From: JAEUMW01 sp039807745
GTDB taxonomy: Bacteria > Pseudomonadota > Gammaproteobacteria > Burkholderiales > JAEUMW01
Direction of reading: 5' to 3'
NCBI GenBank assembly: GCA_039807745.1
Contig: JBDHRV010000150.1
Coordinates: forward strand, 1 to 8,419
DNA length: 8,419 nt
This document shows positions 6,745 through 8,419 of this stretch, one piece after another (position 1 is the stretch's first letter; each line of letters starts with the position of its first letter). The notes beneath the pieces are model-generated. The model saw only the letters and a list, made by a program, of their open reading frames with translations. It was not told the DNA's origin and did not search any database. The position numbers were made by a program, and so were the translations under genes.

Positions 6745-6835
6745 GGCGGGAGGCGGGAGGCGCGAAGAGGGAGAAAGAAGAACGACCAGCGGCGTTGGGC
6801 TGCGAGGACTGCCCGCCTCACGCCTGACGCCTAAC
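6741..6835. repeat. Inverted triplets of a GTnAGGC-type heptamer
   Basis: Three heptamers stand in a row at 6741-6761 (GTGAGGC, GGGAGGC, GGGAGGC), overlapping the ppiB stop. At 6815-6835 three more occur in the opposite orientation (GCCTCAC, GCCTGAC, GCCTAAC). The arms pair at 17 of 21 positions and enclose 53 bases. Those contain a smaller hairpin, GGGC (6797-6800) with GCCC (6811-6814), extended by GGC (6791-6793) and GCC (6815-6817). The element lies between ppiB and lpxH and looks like a REP-type intergenic repeat. From memory, strings of this heptamer occur in betaproteobacterial intergenic DNA. Confidence 0.6.
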
Positions 6836-6836
6836 G

Positions 6837-6870
6837 CTTTTCCCCTCCCGCTTCCCTCCTCTCCCTTCCC
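6837..6870. repeat. Polypyrimidine run in front of lpxH
   Basis: Of 34 bases, 33 are C or T on the plus strand, with one G at 6850. It faces the purine-rich stretch 6743-6780 across the heptamer element and could pair with it in another register. It forms the leader of lpxH, where a purine-rich ribosome site would be expected. Confidence 0.7.
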
Positions 6871-6878
6871 GCCGCCGA

Positions 6879-7598
6879 ATGTCCACCCTCTTCATCTCCG
6901 ACCTCCATCTCTGCGGCGAACGACCGGAGATCAACGAGATCTTCTTCGGCTTCCTGCGCGAACGCGTGCCGGGGTCGGGCGCGCTCTACATCCTCGGCGA
7001 TCTCTTCGAGTACTGGGCGGGAGACGACGATCTGGCGGAACCGCTCCACGCCGAAATCGCGCGTGCGCTGAGACGGGTGAGCGACTCGGGGGTACCGCTT
7101 CACTTCATGCACGGCAATCGAGATTTCCTGGTCGGACCCGAGTTCGCACGAGTCACGGGAGCCAGGCTTCTGCAGGATCCGGCGATCGTCGATTTGTACG
7201 GCATACCGACGCTGCTCATGCACGGCGACACGCTGTGCACCGACGACGTGAAGTACCAGGCGTTCCGCACCCAGGTGCGCGACCCCGCATGGCAGACGGA
7301 TTTCCTCGCAAAACCGCTCGCCGCGCGCAAGGCAATGATCGAAAACATCCGCGAGCAGAGCGCGCGCGAGGTGAAGGAGAAGCCGCCGGAAATCATGGAC
7401 GTGAACCTCGACGCCGTGGCCGATGCGTTTCGGCGATCTGGCTGTTCACGCATGATTCACGGCCACACGCACCGACCGGCACACCACGTTCACGAGGTCG
7501 ACGGCCAGTCGTGCGAGCGGTGGGTGCTGACGGATTGGTACGAGCGGGGAGGTTATCTGGAGGTGGGCGAAGCGGGGTGTCGAGCTTTGCCGCCTTAG
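6879..7598 (+). CDS. lpxH: UDP-2,3-diacylglucosamine diphosphatase
   Basis: LpxH removes UMP from UDP-2,3-diacylglucosamine to give lipid X, the fourth step of lipid A synthesis, at the inner face of the inner membrane. The protein is 239 aa, as in E. coli (240). Metal-binding residues of the calcineurin-like phosphoesterase fold are all visible: D8 and H10 in SDLHL, D41 in GDLFEYW, N80 with R81 in HGNRDF, H115 in MHGDTL, and H196 and H198 in GHTHRP. The FEYWAGDD segment is characteristic of LpxH. The ATG at 6879 gives the family N-terminus MSTLFISDLHL. There is no Shine-Dalgarno, only a pyrimidine leader, and the gene is 134 bases from ppiB across a repeat element, so it may not share ppiB's translation or even its transcript. 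Confidence 0.96.
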   Translation: MSTLFISDLHLCGERPEINEIFFGFLRERVPGSGALYILGDLFEYWAGDDDLAEPLHAEIARALRRVSDSGVPLHFMHGNRDFLVGPEFARVTGARLLQDPAIVDLYGIPTLLMHGDTLCTDDVKYQAFRTQVRDPAWQTDFLAKPLAARKAMIENIREQSAREVKEKPPEIMDVNLDAVADAFRRSGCSRMIHGHTHRPAHHVHEVDGQSCERWVLTDWYERGGYLEVGEAGCRALPP

Positions 7599-7621
7599 CC
7601 TCGTGGTGGATCAGACTAAGT

Positions 7622-7651
7622 CCGCCGACCCGGCAGAGCGGCTATGTTTTT
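7622..7651 (+). terminator. Weak candidate terminator after lpxH
   Basis: CCGC (7622-7625) can pair with GCGG (7638-7641), or GCCG (7624-7627) with CGGC (7631-7634). A run of five T follows at 7647-7651. The stems are short and the T run is displaced by several bases, so this is only a candidate. The rest of the 96-base gap 7599-7694 shows no convincing promoter for the toxin-antitoxin genes. Confidence 0.25.
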
Positions 7652-7681
7652 CCACTTCTCGTAGTGTCCCGTGAATGACAT

Positions 7682-7687
7682 GGAGGG
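7682..7687 (+). promoter_or_regulatory. Shine-Dalgarno site for vapB
   Basis: GGAGGG ends 7 bases before GTG 7695, the best ribosome site in the window. An ATG at 7680 overlaps it in the same frame but is closed by TGA at 7689 after three codons, so GTG 7695 must be the start of vapB. Confidence 0.8.
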
Positions 7688-7694
7688 ATGATTC

Positions 7695-7928
7695 GTGAGC
7701 GCACAGACTGCAAAGTTGTTCATGAACGGCCGCAGTCAGGCCGTGCGCCTACCCGCGGAGTATCGGTTCGAGGGCAGCGAGGTGTACATCACGAAGGAAG
7801 GCGACAAGGTGATCCTCTCGCCTAAGCCGACCTCATGGGACGATTTCTTCGACAGTCCGCTGCAGGCCACACCGGACTTCATGGCCAAGCGGGAGGATCT
7901 CCCGCTCCAGGAGCGGGCGTTCCTGTAG
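7695..7928 (+). CDS. vapB: Antitoxin, VapB type
   Basis: A 77-aa antitoxin. The N-terminal half (TAKLFMNGRSQAVRLPAEYRF, EVYITKEGDKVILSPK) is an AbrB/MazE-like swapped-hairpin DNA-binding domain of the VapB kind. The tail SWDDFF...PDFMAKREDLPLQERAFL is the flexible part that would wrap around the VapC toxin and block its active site. Such antitoxins also bind their own promoter with the toxin and repress the operon. Its stop codon abuts the ATG of vapC with no gap, the usual coupled layout. The start is GTG with a strong ribosome site. Because the downstream toxin gene is broken, the antitoxin may now be an orphan that could still neutralise related toxins. Confidence 0.9.
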   Translation: MSAQTAKLFMNGRSQAVRLPAEYRFEGSEVYITKEGDKVILSPKPTSWDDFFDSPLQATPDFMAKREDLPLQERAFL

Positions 7929-8332
7929 ATGGCGCTCTACCTTCTCGACACGGACATCTGCTCCTACGTGATTCGCAATCGCCCGCCGCAGGCGCGGGAG
8001 CGGATGAACGCGGTTCCCCTGGAGGAGCAGGCCATGTCGGTGGTGACCTACGCCGAGCTGCTGTACGGTGTCAGAAGGTCGAAGCAGCGCGCGTGTAAAA
8101 CCGCCAGGTGGTCGATGCGTTCGTGCGACATCTAACCGTGATCCCGTGGGACGCAGCAGCCGCCGAGCACTACGGGGACCTGCGGGCCACACTGGAGAAG
8201 CGGGGCACGCCCATCGGCGCCATGGACCTGATGATCGCCGCGCACGCGCGCAGCCTGGGCGCGATCATGGTGACCCACAACCGGCGCCACTTCGACAAGG
8301 TGCCGGGCCTGAAGGTGGAGAACTGGGTCTAA
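7929..8332 (+). pseudogene. vapC: Toxin VapC (PIN-domain RNase), frameshifted
   Basis: VapC toxins are Mg-dependent endoribonucleases that cut tRNA or rRNA. The first part (7929-8099) reads MALYLLDTDICSYVIRN...SVVTYAELLYGVRRSKQR with PIN acidic residues D7 and E43. It then runs out of family similarity and ends at 8135. The rest continues in another frame from about 8099: NRQVVDAFVRHLTVIPWD, PIGAMDLMIAAHA, VTHNRRHF, with the stop at 8330-8332. Adding one A to the AAAA at 8097-8100 restores a single 134-aa protein (typical length) that also carries D100 and N118. As written, the product would be 68 aa and inactive. A loss of one base in the genome, a sequencing or assembly error in the A run, or ribosomal slippage are possible; the site is not a standard slippery heptamer. 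Confidence 0.88.
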
Positions 8333-8345
8333 AGGCGTCGCGCTC

Positions 8346-8419
8346 ATGCTGCCTTTGGTGGTCGGCCGCGAAGTCGAGGAAGGCTTCCGGAGTTATCTGA
8401 CGTTCGGCTTCGAGTCGTC
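8346..8419 (+). CDS. Start of an unknown protein, possibly a DEAD/DEAH-box helicase (cut by window edge)
   Basis: An open frame begins at ATG 8346 and runs off the right edge after 24 full codons: MLPLVVGREVEEGFRSYLTF and onward. AAAGG at 8331-8335, overlapping the vapC stop, is a plausible ribosome site 10 bases upstream. The pattern MLP, then hydrophobic residues, a charged V-x(6)-YL and TFGFE recalls the N-terminus of large DEAD/DEAH-box helicases with a YprA/DrmA-like layout. These often lie in defence islands. This is pattern memory from a very short stretch, with no catalytic motif in view. It lies 13 bases after the toxin gene on the same strand. Confidence 0.45.
   Translation, partial: MLPLVVGREVEEGFRSYLTFGFES

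Noticed and set aside
7663..7679. Possible operator palindrome before vapB (TGTC...GACA)
   Set aside because: Only four bases per arm with no extension; VapBC operators usually have longer arms, so it is not supported.
7680..7691. Three-codon frame ATG GAG GGA TGA overlapping the vapB ribosome site
   Set aside because: It could in theory be a leader peptide, but it has no ribosome site of its own and is most simply explained by chance overlap with GGAGGG.
8093..8104. Programmed -1 frameshifting in vapC at TGTAAAACC
   Set aside because: The site is not an X-XXY-YYZ slippery heptamer, and the -1 frame has a TAA at 8096-8098 directly beside it; a lost A is simpler.

Overview
The window is GC-rich bacterial chromosome. 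A conserved housekeeping block sits in the middle and accessory genes lie at both ends. The central block is gltX-cysS on the minus strand, divergent from a TPR protein, two cyclophilins (ppiA, ppiB) and lpxH on the plus strand. The lpxH gene implies a Gram-negative lipid A maker. From memory, the order cysS / TPR / ppiA / ppiB / lpxH is typical of Betaproteobacteria, so an uncultured betaproteobacterium or close relative is the best guess. No rRNA or tRNA gene, CRISPR array or insertion sequence is visible.

Left edge (1-1977, plus strand): the 3' end of an ATPase of the AAA_14/DUF4143 family. It overlaps by one base a complete 571-aa ABC/SMC-like ATPase with a C-terminal TOPRIM-like part, similar to OLD nucleases. 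This pair looks like accessory or defence genes and converges on cysS. A bulged hairpin lies between the two convergent 3' ends.

Centre left (2043-4905, minus strand): an aminoacyl-tRNA synthetase operon, gltX then cysS. All catalytic and zinc-binding residues are present. The GluRS has a non-standard KMSKS region and could be a second, tRNA-Gln-directed paralogue. Centre (4906-4986): an 81-bp divergent intergenic region holding two overlapping face-to-face promoters with extended -10 elements.

Centre right (4987-7598, plus strand): an exported TPR protein, an exported cyclophilin, a cytoplasmic cyclophilin, then the lipid A enzyme LpxH. The last two genes are separated by an unusual 134-bp element made of inverted heptamer triplets and a long polypyrimidine run. 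That element leaves lpxH without a recognisable Shine-Dalgarno site.

Right edge (7695-8419, plus strand): a VapB/VapC toxin-antitoxin pair whose toxin gene is frameshifted in a short A run. It is followed by the first 24 codons of another gene, which resembles the N-terminus of large DEAD/DEAH helicases. The housekeeping cluster is thus bordered on both sides by mobile or defence-type genes. The most promising material for something new is the ATPase pair on the left, the gene that runs off the right edge, and the repeat element before lpxH.
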